From assembly GCF_900141805.1 (NCBI RefSeq), contig NZ_FQYN01000001.1:186001-250000 (forward strand): a stretch of DNA of 64,000 nt. The letters are read 5' to 3'. This document shows positions 8,587 through 16,657 of this stretch, one piece after another. Position 1 is the stretch's first letter, and every line of letters begins with the position of its first letter. The notes under the pieces were generated by a model. That model did no database searches. It saw nothing but the letters and a program-made list of their open reading frames with translations, and was not told where the DNA came from. Source of the DNA: Hymenobacter daecheongensis DSM 21074. GTDB taxonomy: Bacteria; Bacteroidota; Bacteroidia; Cytophagales; Hymenobacteraceae. The translations under genes were made by a program, and so were the position numbers.

Positions 8587-9885
8587 ATGTCTACCTTATT
8601 TACCCGCCTGTGTGCCGGTTTGCTGGTGCTGCCCCTGGCCGCCACGGCCCAGAATACGGCTTCGCCGGCCCTGATCGAAGTCAAGACCACCGACGCCACG
8701 CCGCTCACCCGCCTGCGGCTGCAAACCACGGGCGGCTTGTTTCTGGGCGGCACCTACAACACCAACGATACTGGGGGGGACGTGCCGGCCGAGAACGAAG
8801 GCACCCGCCTGATGTGGCACCCTGAGCGTGCCGCCTTCCGCGCCGGCTACGTCAGCGGCACGCAGTGGAACGATGCCAACATCGGCAACTACTCGGTGGC
8901 GCTGGGCCAGAACTGCCGGGCCTCCGGCAATAGCAGCTTCGCGACGGGCAACAGCAGCACAGCCGCCCAAACCAGCAGCGTCGCGCTGGGCCAGTACTGC
9001 ACCGCCTCGGGCACGGCGTCGGTGGCGCTGGGCAACGATGCCCACACCAACGCCCGGCAGGGCAGCTTCGTGTTCAGCGACAACTCGCTGGTCCACGACA
9101 GCAACTCCGGCGCCGACGCCAACTCCTTCCGGGCCGCAAACAACAACTCGGCCAACTGGCGGGTAGCGGGCGGCTTCCGCATCTACACGTCCTCCGACAA
9201 AACCAAGGGCATCATCTTTCACGACGGGGCCACGTCGACCACTTCGGGAAGCTACACGCCCAGTTGGTTCAACTACCAGTACGTGATTTCGACCCACACC
9301 GGGGCCTACCTGAGCAACGGCGGCACCTGGACCAACGCCTCCGACCGCCGCAAGAAGCATCGCTTCGAAGCCGTGGCGGGCGAAGACGTGCTGCGCCGGC
9401 TGCGCCAGGTGCCCATCACGCGCTGGAGCTACCGTGCCGACCCCGCCACCGTGCGCCACCTCGGCCCCATGGCCCAGGACTTCCGCCGCGCCTTCGGGCT
9501 GGGAGCCGACAGCATCAGCATCGGCACCGTAGATGCCGACGGCGTGGCCCTGGCCGGCGTGCAGGCCCTCGATGCCCGTACCCAGGGCCAGCAAGCCGAG
9601 CTGGCCGCCCTACGCCGCGACAACGCCGAGCTGCATGCCCGCCTCGCGGCCCTGGAGCACGCCCCCGCCGCCCCGGCCACGGCGGGCCTGGCCGCGCCCG
9701 CCGCCGGGCTGCTGGCCGCGCTGAGCCTGGGCGTGGGCCTGCTGGCCGCCGGGCGGTGGCCGCGCCGGCCCCGGCCGGCGGCCCTGGCCGGGCGGGCCTG
9801 GCCGGGCGGGCCTGAGGCGTGCGGGGCGGGGCCGGCGGGGCCGTCCGAAAATTCCGGGTATCTATCCGGTTTCCGTCGCTATTAA
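8587..9885 (+). CDS. Tail-fibre-like protein with S74 intramolecular chaperone domain
   Basis: A 432-residue protein with a signal peptide-like start (MSTLFTRLCAGLLVLPLAATAQ). The middle has trimeric YadA-head-like repeats (SVALGQNCRASGNSSFATG, SVALGQYCTASGTASVALG). Around residues 245-330 lies a Peptidase_S74 domain with the dyad region NASDRRKKHRF (Ser252, Lys256/257) and the conserved LGPMAQDFRRAFG. In phage tail spikes this domain chaperones trimer assembly and then cleaves itself off. Here it is followed by a coiled-coil-like stretch (AALRRDNAELHARLAALE), a hydrophobic Ala/Leu/Gly segment and an Arg/Pro-rich tail, so the chaperone part could stay membrane-bound. No phage genes are nearby; this is probably a cell-surface protein. 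Confidence 0.82.
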   Translation: MSTLFTRLCAGLLVLPLAATAQNTASPALIEVKTTDATPLTRLRLQTTGGLFLGGTYNTNDTGGDVPAENEGTRLMWHPERAAFRAGYVSGTQWNDANIGNYSVALGQNCRASGNSSFATGNSSTAAQTSSVALGQYCTASGTASVALGNDAHTNARQGSFVFSDNSLVHDSNSGADANSFRAANNNSANWRVAGGFRIYTSSDKTKGIIFHDGATSTTSGSYTPSWFNYQYVISTHTGAYLSNGGTWTNASDRRKKHRFEAVAGEDVLRRLRQVPITRWSYRADPATVRHLGPMAQDFRRAFGLGADSISIGTVDADGVALAGVQALDARTQGQQAELAALRRDNAELHARLAALEHAPAAPATAGLAAPAAGLLAALSLGVGLLAAGRWPRRPRPAALAGRAWPGGPEACGAGPAGPSENSGYLSGFRRY

Positions 9886-9966
9886 TCGATTTTGCAAAAA
9901 AGTCCGGCCCCGGCCGGGAGTTTTGGGGCTGCCTGCGTCGTGCGGGCGGCCCTTTTTTTTCAGCCC

Positions 9967-11259
9967 ATGCGCCTTCGTCTTTTCTCCCTGCTGACATTTC
10001 TGCTGCTGGCCGCGGCCGCCCACGCCCAGCCCAACCCCCAGCTGGCCTCGTGGCTGCTGAACACCACCGGGGCCACCGGCTTCAACGGCCTGCCGGCCAA
10101 TGTGCAGCGGGTGCAGTACTCCACCACCAGCGTGTACGTGAGCTGCTCGGCCATTCCGAGCTACACGGCCGGCTACGTGGCCCCGGCCAGCGGCCAGGGC
10201 ACACCGGCCACCAACTCTTGGTTTCCGCAGCCCACGCGCGGGCCGGTGGCCCAGGGCTTTACGTTCCGGGTTCCGCGGGTGCCCCAGCCCAATGCCGGCG
10301 CAGCCATCAACATTCCGCCCGACCACGTGGGGCTGTGGCTGAACGGCGTGACCATGTTCAACGGCCAGGACGCGGCTTCCTACAACAACCAGGGCGTGTG
10401 GTTTACCGACGCGGTGGTGAACGAGGGCATCGGCTTTGACCGCTGCAACGGCCACCCCAACATGCAGGACGAGTACCACACCCACCTCAACCCCACCTGC
10501 CTCTACAACGACCGCGACAGCACCCGCCACTCGCCCATCATCGGCTGGGCCTTCGACGGCTACCCTATCTACGGCACCTACGGCTACCGCAATGCCAACG
10601 GCACCGGCGGCGTGAAGAGCATGAAGAGCAGCTACCGCCAGCGCAGCATCACCCAGCGCCGCACCCTGAGCGACGGCACCGTGCTCAGCGCCAGCCAGTA
10701 CGGCCCGCCGGTGAGTGCCCAGAACCCCATCGGCAAGTATGTGGAAGACAACGAGTACGTGGCCGGCCGCGGCGACCTGGACGCCAGCAACGGCCGCTTC
10801 TGCGTGACGCCCGAATACCCCCAGGGCACCTACGCCTACTTCGTCACGCTGAACTCGCTCTACGAGGGTGCCTACCCCTACGTGCTGGGCAAAACCTACT
10901 ACGGCGTGGCCCCCAATTGGGGCAATTTCGGCGGGCCCAACTCCGGGCACGTAGCTGTGAACGAGCCCGTGACCACCTACCTGCCCCTGGCCGCCCGCGC
11001 CGCTATCGGCCTCACGGTGCGCTGCTTCCCCAACCCCGCCCCGGAGCAGCTGACCGTGGAGCTGCCGGCCAGCGCGCCCCACGCGCTGCGCGCCTGGCTG
11101 CTCGATGGCCTGGGCCAGCCCGTGCGCTCGGCCGTGGCCCTGGCCGTCGGCCGCCCCGCCGTGCTCGACGTGCGCGGCCTGGCCGCCGGCCTGTATTTCC
11201 TGTGGGTGGAAGGCGAAGGTGTGGCCTTCAGCGAGAAAATAGTAGTGGGCCAGCACTGA
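9967..11259 (+). CDS. YHYH-domain secreted protein with type IX sorting domain
   Basis: A 430-residue protein with a clear signal peptide (MRLRLFSLLTFLLLAAAAHAQ). The body is a YHYH-family domain with the segment GHPNMQDEYHTHLNPTCLY, where the name-giving motif reads YHTH, followed by SPIIGWAFDGYPIYGTYGY. The C-terminus is a type IX sorting domain (CFPNPAPEQLTVELP ... GLYFLWVEGEG). The biochemical role of YHYH proteins is not established; the conserved histidines suggest metal binding. It is a close paralogue of the N-terminal part of the protein encoded at 11709-14990. ATG 9967 directly begins the signal peptide. Confidence 0.85.
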   Translation: MRLRLFSLLTFLLLAAAAHAQPNPQLASWLLNTTGATGFNGLPANVQRVQYSTTSVYVSCSAIPSYTAGYVAPASGQGTPATNSWFPQPTRGPVAQGFTFRVPRVPQPNAGAAINIPPDHVGLWLNGVTMFNGQDAASYNNQGVWFTDAVVNEGIGFDRCNGHPNMQDEYHTHLNPTCLYNDRDSTRHSPIIGWAFDGYPIYGTYGYRNANGTGGVKSMKSSYRQRSITQRRTLSDGTVLSASQYGPPVSAQNPIGKYVEDNEYVAGRGDLDASNGRFCVTPEYPQGTYAYFVTLNSLYEGAYPYVLGKTYYGVAPNWGNFGGPNSGHVAVNEPVTTYLPLAARAAIGLTVRCFPNPAPEQLTVELPASAPHALRAWLLDGLGQPVRSAVALAVGRPAVLDVRGLAAGLYFLWVEGEGVAFSEKIVVGQH

Positions 11260-11281
11260 GCCGGCCCGCACCGCGCCTCCC

Positions 11282-11623
11282 GTGCCAGCCCCGCCCGCCG
11301 ACGATATGGCCCTGCTCCGACAATTCCGCCAGCTAACCGCTCAGGCCGTGCCCGACCCCACCTTCACCGTGGGCCAGGCCGCCGCCCGCATGGGCCTGAG
11401 TGAGCGCAGCCTGTACCGCCGCTTCCGCGAGCTGACCGGCCAGACCCCCTATGCCTACCTGCGCGAGCACCGCCTCACCCGCGCCCACGAGCTGCTGCAA
11501 AGCGGCACCGCCCGCACCCTCGACGAGGTGGCCTTCGCCGTGGGCATCGAGGACGTGGCCTACTTCGCCCGCATCTTCTACCGCCGCTTCCACCAAAGGC
11601 CCGGTGCCCTGCTGCGGCCTTAA
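11282..11623 (+). CDS. Small AraC-type DNA-binding protein (lone HTH_18 domain)
   Basis: A 113-residue protein that is almost only an AraC/XylS DNA-binding domain: first helix-turn-helix in FTVGQAAARMGLSERSLYRR, conserved LREHRLTRAHELL, second helix-turn-helix in TLDEVAFAVGIEDVAYFARI and the ending FHQRPGALL. There is no sensor, receiver or cupin domain. The start is taken as GTG 11282, 22 bases after the YHYH gene; an ATG at 11306 would remove eight residues. It sits between the two paralogous YHYH genes and upstream of a 16-bp inverted repeat, so it may regulate them, which is inference. It could also be a remnant of a longer hybrid sensor regulator. Confidence 0.72.
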   Translation: MPAPPADDMALLRQFRQLTAQAVPDPTFTVGQAAARMGLSERSLYRRFRELTGQTPYAYLREHRLTRAHELLQSGTARTLDEVAFAVGIEDVAYFARIFYRRFHQRPGALLRP

Positions 11624-11635
11624 TGCCGGCCTGTC

Positions 11636-11681
11636 GGCACCGATGCAAGCCTGCACCTTCCAGCGGGCTTGCATCGGTGCC
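11636..11681. promoter_or_regulatory. 16-bp perfect inverted repeat between the AraC-type gene and the second YHYH gene
   Basis: Arms 11636-11651 and 11666-11681 are perfect reverse complements with a 14-base spacer. It starts 13 bases after the regulator's stop and ends 27 bases before the ATG at 11709. There is only a TTTT a few bases later, so it may be a terminator, a 5'-leader hairpin, or an operator for the upstream regulator. Confidence 0.55.
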
Positions 11682-11708
11682 GATGGCGTTTTGAATCAAC
11701 ACTTGCTT

Positions 11709-14700
11709 ATGCGTAAACTTCTACTTCTTGCCACCGCCGCAGCCGGGCTGCTGCCCGCGGCGGCCCTGGCCCAGGCCACCAACCCCATCGTCACGAGCTG
11801 GCTGCTGAACACGAATGCGGCCAAGGGCTTCAACAACCAGGCGGCCAACGTGACGAGCGTGCGCTACTCGGCCACGAGCGTGTACCTGGTGTGCCCGCGC
11901 ATTCCGAGCTACTCGCTCAACTACCTGGCCCCGGCCAGCGGCCAGGGCTCGGCCACCACCAACTCCTGGTTTCCGCAGCCCACCCACGGGCCCTCGGCCC
12001 AGACCTGCACCGCCTACAACTTCCGCCTGCCGCTCACGCCCACGCCCAACATGGGCACGCCAGTGAGCATTCCGGGCGGCACCATCGGGGTGTGGATCAA
12101 CGGCACCAACATGCACCCGGCCAAGGACGCGGCTTCCTACAAAACCAGCACCGCTACGGTGGTGAATAACGGCGACGGCGTGTGGTTTACCGACGCGGTG
12201 GTGAACGAGGGCATCGGCTTCGACGCCTGCAACGGCCACCCCAACATGCAGGACGTGTACCACACCCACGTCAACCCCGACTGCCTCTACGACCGGCGCG
12301 ACAGCACCCGCCACTCGCCCATCATCGGCTACGCCCTCGACGGCTACCCCGTGTACGGCACCTACGGCTACAAGAACACCGACGGCACGGGCGGCGTGAA
12401 GAGCATGAAGAGCAGCTACCGCCAGCGCAGCATCACCCAGCGCCGCACCCTAAGCGACGGCACCGTGCTCAGCGCCAGCCAGTACGGCCCCGACGTGAGC
12501 ACCACCCACCCGCTGGGCAAGTTCGTGGAAGACAACGAGTACGTGGCCAACCTGGGCGACCTGGACCGGCGCAACGGCCGCTGGTGCGTGACGCCCGAAT
12601 ACCCCGCCGGCACCTACGCCTACTTCTGCACCCTGAACTCTCTCTACGAGGGCACCTACCCCTACACCATCGCGGGCACCTACTACGGCACCGTGCCCTA
12701 CACCAACGACCAGACCACGGCCACGGCCAGCCTCACCGAAACCGTGACCACCTATGCGCCGCCCGCCAGCCTGACGGTGAGCACCAGCAAGGTGCTGGCC
12801 GGCGGCAGCTTCGCCGACGTGACCGTGACCGGCACCGGCAACCTGGTGCTGGTGCAGCCCCTGGCCGTGACGGGCAGCCTGACGGTGCAGAGTGGCGGCG
12901 CCCTCGACGTGGGCACCCTCGACCCCAACACCCAGACCGTGAGCGGCGCGGGCACCTTCAGCCTGGCCAGCGGGGCCCGCCTGACCCTGGACGACGCCGC
13001 CGGCCTGAGCGGCAGCGGGGCCACCGGCGCGGTGCAAACCACCGGCACCCGCACCTTCGACGGCGGGGCTACCTACGTGTATAGCAGCGACGTGGTCCAG
13101 ATAAACGACGGGGCCGCCGCCCAGAGCACCGGCACCGGCCTGCCCGCGGCCCTCAGCGGCCAGCTCGTCGTCAACAACACGGCCGGCGTGACGCTGAGCC
13201 AGAACACCTCCATCAGCGGCACCCTGGACCTGGCCACGCCCAGCACCAACACCACCGTGGGCAGCGGCACGCTCACGCTGGGCAGCGGCCGCACCCTCAC
13301 CGTGGTCAGCGGCGGCACCGTCCGGCTGGGCCGCTACCCCTACCTCACCGGTGCCGGCTCCTTCGCGCTGGCCAGCGGGGCCAGCCTGTACACGGCCCAC
13401 GCCAGCGGGCTGGTGAGCAGCACCGCGGCCGGCTCGCTACGCACCACCGTGGCCAACCGCAGCCTGAGCGCCAGCGCTACCTACGCCTACAACGGCACCG
13501 TGGCCCAGACCACCGGCAGTGGCCTACCCGCCACCGTGGGCAGCTTCAGCCTCCACAACGCCGCCGGCCTCACGCTGACCAACAACCTGGCCGTAACCGG
13601 CACGGCCACCTTCGGCAGCGGCAACCTGGCCTCGAACGGCAAAACGCTGACCCTGGGCAGCGGGGCCACAGCCATATTCAGCGCCACGCCCGCTTTCACC
13701 GGTGCGGGTGGCTTCGTGCTCGGCAGCGGGGCCACCCTGAAAACGGCTAACCCCGACGGTTTGACCAGCAGCGGCAGCACCGGCTCGGTGCAAAGCACCA
13801 CCCGCAGCTTCAGCCCCGATGCGGCTTACGCCTACAACGGCACGGCCGCGCAGGTAACCGGGACGGGCCTGCCGCCTACCGTGGCCAGCCTGACCGTGGA
13901 CAATGCGGCCGGCGTGGCTTTGAGCGCGGCTACCACCATCACCAACGCCCTGACGATGACCACCGGCGTGCTGAGTACCGGCAGCAACACCGCCACCCTG
14001 GGCACCGCCGCGGGCAGCCTGAGCGAGTCGGCTACCAGCTACGTGACGGGCCGGGTGCAGCAAACCAAAGACCTGAGCACGGCCGGCACCGCCACCAACT
14101 TCGGCAACCTGGGCCTGACCCTGACGCCCGCCGGCGGCATCCTGCCCGGCACCACCACCGTGGTGCGCACCACGGGCACGGCCCTCAGCGGGCAGGGCAC
14201 CAGCCAAAGCATCAAGCGGTATTACGACATCGTGCCCGCCACCAACGCGGGCTTGAGCGTGACGGTGGAAATCGGCTACGCCGACGCCGAGCTGAACGGC
14301 ATTGCGGAAGCCCGCCTGGGCATCTTCCGCTCCACCACCGGCACCGCCGGACCTTGGCAGAATGTGCCGTCCAGCGCCCGCGACGCCTCGGCCAACACCA
14401 TCACGGCCACCGGCGTCGAGCACTTCTCGGTCTGGACGCTGGGCAGCTCGGCCAACCCGCTGCCCGTGGAACTGGTGCGCTTCACGGCCGAAGCGGCGGG
14501 CGCGGGCGCGGTGCTACGCTGGGCCACGGCTCAGGAAGTAAACAACGACCGGTTCGAAGTGGAGTCCTCCGCCGACGGGCACGCATTCCGGCACCTCGGC
14601 ACCTTAGCGGGCCACGGCACCAGCCCCCAGCGCCACGACTACCAGTTCCTGGACCTCAATCTGGCCCGCTACGCCGCCCCGCTCGTGTACTACCGCCTGC

Positions 14701-14990
14701 GGCAAGTAGATGCGAATGGCACTGCGCACTACTCGCCGGTGGCGGTGGTAGCGGCCGGGGCCGAAGCGGCTACCCAGCTGCTGGTGTACCCCAACCCTGC
14801 CGGCAGCCACGCCACGGTGCGGGTGGTGGGCCCGGGCCCGGCCGCGCTGGTGCTCCTCGACGCCCTGGGCCGCCCGGTGTGGCGCGGCACGGGACCCACG
14901 CTACCGCTGCCCGGCCTGGCCGCGGGCGTGTACACGCTGCGCTGCCAGACCCCCACCGAGACCCTGACCCGGAAGCTGGTGGTGGAGTAG
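11709..14990 (+). CDS. Large YHYH-domain secreted protein with beta-repeat region and type IX sorting domain
   Basis: A 1093-residue protein with a signal peptide (MRKLLLLATAAAGLLPAAALAQ). Residues ~25-350 are a YHYH domain closely related to the one encoded at 9967-11259 (segment GHPNMQDVYHTHVNP). This is followed by about 550 residues of Gly/Ser/Thr-rich repeats containing 'LTLGSGATL'- and 'AYNGTAAQVTGTGLP'-like units, likely a beta-solenoid. Next comes a segment typical of Bacteroidota cargo (LPVELVRFTAEAAGAGAV), then a type IX sorting domain (YPNPAGSHATVRV ... KLVVE). The final 84 bases are identical to the end of the gene at 1-4317. The ATG at 11709 starts the signal peptide; the longer open frame overlaps the AraC-type gene. 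Confidence 0.86.
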   Translation: MRKLLLLATAAAGLLPAAALAQATNPIVTSWLLNTNAAKGFNNQAANVTSVRYSATSVYLVCPRIPSYSLNYLAPASGQGSATTNSWFPQPTHGPSAQTCTAYNFRLPLTPTPNMGTPVSIPGGTIGVWINGTNMHPAKDAASYKTSTATVVNNGDGVWFTDAVVNEGIGFDACNGHPNMQDVYHTHVNPDCLYDRRDSTRHSPIIGYALDGYPVYGTYGYKNTDGTGGVKSMKSSYRQRSITQRRTLSDGTVLSASQYGPDVSTTHPLGKFVEDNEYVANLGDLDRRNGRWCVTPEYPAGTYAYFCTLNSLYEGTYPYTIAGTYYGTVPYTNDQTTATASLTETVTTYAPPASLTVSTSKVLAGGSFADVTVTGTGNLVLVQPLAVTGSLTVQSGGALDVGTLDPNTQTVSGAGTFSLASGARLTLDDAAGLSGSGATGAVQTTGTRTFDGGATYVYSSDVVQINDGAAAQSTGTGLPAALSGQLVVNNTAGVTLSQNTSISGTLDLATPSTNTTVGSGTLTLGSGRTLTVVSGGTVRLGRYPYLTGAGSFALASGASLYTAHASGLVSSTAAGSLRTTVANRSLSASATYAYNGTVAQTTGSGLPATVGSFSLHNAAGLTLTNNLAVTGTATFGSGNLASNGKTLTLGSGATAIFSATPAFTGAGGFVLGSGATLKTANPDGLTSSGSTGSVQSTTRSFSPDAAYAYNGTAAQVTGTGLPPTVASLTVDNAAGVALSAATTITNALTMTTGVLSTGSNTATLGTAAGSLSESATSYVTGRVQQTKDLSTAGTATNFGNLGLTLTPAGGILPGTTTVVRTTGTALSGQGTSQSIKRYYDIVPATNAGLSVTVEIGYADAELNGIAEARLGIFRSTTGTAGPWQNVPSSARDASANTITATGVEHFSVWTLGSSANPLPVELVRFTAEAAGAGAVLRWATAQEVNNDRFEVESSADGHAFRHLGTLAGHGTSPQRHDYQFLDLNLARYAAPLVYYRLRQVDANGTAHYSPVAVVAAGAEAATQLLVYPNPAGSHATVRVVGPGPAALVLLDALGRPVWRGTGPTLPLPGLAAGVYTLRCQTPTETLTRKLVVE

Positions 14991-15014
14991 GGGGTGACAG
15001 GATAACGAAAAACC

Positions 15015-15051
15015 GGCGGGGCGCTGGACCAGGATGGTTCAGCGCCCCGCC
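15015..15051 (+). terminator. Hairpin after the large YHYH gene
   Basis: A 12-bp perfect GC-rich stem (15015-15026 with 15040-15051), extendable inward by a few pairs, lies 25 bases after the stop at 14990. No long T-run follows, so termination is likely but may be factor-dependent. Confidence 0.5.
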
Positions 15052-15143
15052 CGCGTTTGCCCGGTGGCCCAAAACCCAACCATTCCGGGCCATAGCAGTA
15101 GAAAGACGGCCCCGGCGCTTTGCCTGTTACTCAGCCTGTTGTT

Positions 15144-16205
15144 ATGCTCGATTTGCTCCTGCGCGTGCTGGCCTTCGGCAGCGGCGCGTTTTTGGTATTC
15201 AGCACCATATTGGCGGCCATCCGCTCGTTTGTGCTGCCCCGCAATGAGTCGGTGCTCATCAATAACTGGGTGTTCACCATCATCCGGCGGGCTTTCAGCG
15301 TGGTGGCGGCCCAGAAAAGAACCTACGCCGGGCGCGACCATATTATGGCTATGTATGCGCCGGTGGGGCTGGTGATGCTGCCCGTGGTGTGGCTGATTTT
15401 GCTGTCGGTGGGCTACACGGGCGTTTTGTGGGCGGTGGGTGAAGGCTCGTTGCTGCATAGCTACATTCTGAGCAGCACCTCGCTGCTCACGCTGGGCTCC
15501 GAAAAAGCGTCCACGACAATTGGCAGCATTTTCACCTTTTCGGAAGCCACGTTTGGCCTGCTGCTGGCTACGCTGCTGATTTCGTATTTGCCCACCATGT
15601 ACCAGGCCTTCACGCGGCGCGAGCTGGTGGTGGCGCGGCTGGAGCTGCGCTGCGGCACCGACCGCACTGCTACCGAGCTGATTATCTGGCTGAACCGCAC
15701 CGGCTCGCTCGCCGACGACGGGCCGCAGTGGGAGCAGTGGGAAGAGTGGTTTGTGGAGATTGAGGAAACGCACACCTCGCTGCCCATTCTGTCGTTTTTC
15801 CGCTCGCCGCAGCCGGGGCGCTCCTGGGTTACGGCGGCCAGCATCATCCTGGATGCCGCGGCCGTCATCATCAGCGCCGTAGACCAGCCGCGCGACCCGC
15901 AGATGGAGCTGTGCTTCAAGGCCGGCTGCATCGCCATCAACCGCATCAACCGCTACTTTCAGCACAGCGCCCACTCCGAGCCCAACAACCTGATAACCGA
16001 GGCCAACCCGGTGGAAGACCCCACGCGCCGCGACTTTTTCCAGACCTACGAGCAGCTGCGCGAAGCGGCCATGCCGGTGCGGGCCGACCGTGAGGCCGCC
16101 TGGCAAGAGTACCAGGAGTTGCGAATGCGCTACGCCGATGCGGTGCAGTACCTGGCCCGCCTCACCATGTCGCCGGACCTGAAGGCCATTGGCGGCAACC
16201 GCTGA
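15144..16205 (+). CDS. Channel-like integral membrane protein of unknown function
   Basis: A 353-residue protein with four hydrophobic segments in about the first 155 residues (around 1-25, 65-90, a short pore-like stretch, and 120-150) and a soluble, acidic C-terminal half. The stretch STSLLTLGSEKASTT followed by FSEATFGLLLATLLISYLP resembles the pore-loop and last helix of two-TM potassium channels, but the filter reads TLGSE rather than TVGYG, so ion selectivity cannot be inferred. ATG 15144 gives MLDLLLRVLAFGSG; a start at 15120 would add eight residues. No partner genes adjoin it; a strong terminator follows. Confidence 0.7.
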   Translation: MLDLLLRVLAFGSGAFLVFSTILAAIRSFVLPRNESVLINNWVFTIIRRAFSVVAAQKRTYAGRDHIMAMYAPVGLVMLPVVWLILLSVGYTGVLWAVGEGSLLHSYILSSTSLLTLGSEKASTTIGSIFTFSEATFGLLLATLLISYLPTMYQAFTRRELVVARLELRCGTDRTATELIIWLNRTGSLADDGPQWEQWEEWFVEIEETHTSLPILSFFRSPQPGRSWVTAASIILDAAAVIISAVDQPRDPQMELCFKAGCIAINRINRYFQHSAHSEPNNLITEANPVEDPTRRDFFQTYEQLREAAMPVRADREAAWQEYQELRMRYADAVQYLARLTMSPDLKAIGGNR

Positions 16206-16272
16206 AAACGGCACGGCAGCGGCGTAACGCGTCCTTGCGCCAAGACTGGGACTTGCTTTTCGTGCCCTCTGA

Positions 16273-16305
16273 AAGCTGCCGGCTAAAGCTCGGCAGCTTT
16301 TTTTT
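16273..16305 (+). terminator. Rho-independent terminator
   Basis: A nine-base perfect stem (AAGCTGCCG at 16273-16281 with CGGCAGCTT at 16291-16299) runs into eight T. It lies 67 bases after the stop of the channel-like gene and before the giant cargo gene. Confidence 0.85.
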
Positions 16306-16657
16306 CCTTTCTTGAATGCGAAGTCACGGTTATCTGCTTTATATCAGCTACTTTGCTTTAACATTGTACAATAGCAATGCTTGAGCATTTTTCCGTTGGC
16401 AGTACTGGCCATTCCGGATAAAATGCAGGCATTTGTTTCGTTGCTATCCGGTATGCGTCAGCAGTATCAGCTTATTATTCGGCCGCTGTGCCGAGCCTAG
16501 GGCAGACTCCGTGGTCTGCCCCACAAGTTCGATAGTCAGTCGTTCGACAAGCAGTGCTTTTTTCCGGGCCTACGAGTGCGTAGCCGGCCTTTGCGGCCGG
16601 CGCTGGCTCGGCGGCCGGTTTCTTTTTTCACTTTTCCACCCTCCTTTTCATTTTTCT
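16306..16657 (+). other. Leader/promoter region of the giant cargo gene
   Basis: This 352-base region holds no convincing gene. Its first part (16310-16440) is clearly more AT-rich than the surroundings and is the likely promoter zone, though I find only near matches to TAnnTTTG (for example TACTTTG around 16349). Two small hairpins follow, GGGCAGAC/GTCTGCCC at 16500-16521 and GCCGGCC/GGCCGGC at 16583-16601, suggesting a structured 5' leader. Confidence 0.4.

Noticed and set aside
8889..9182. Repeated ALGQ/ATGN units suspected to be a CRISPR-like or tandem DNA repeat
   Set aside because: They are coding repeats of a YadA-head-like domain; the DNA repeats are degenerate and there are no unique spacers of constant length.
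9862..11271. 469-residue minus-strand open frame opposite the YHYH gene
   Set aside because: The plus strand has a signal peptide, YHYH domain and sorting domain; the antisense translation shows only Val/Gly/His/Ala bias.
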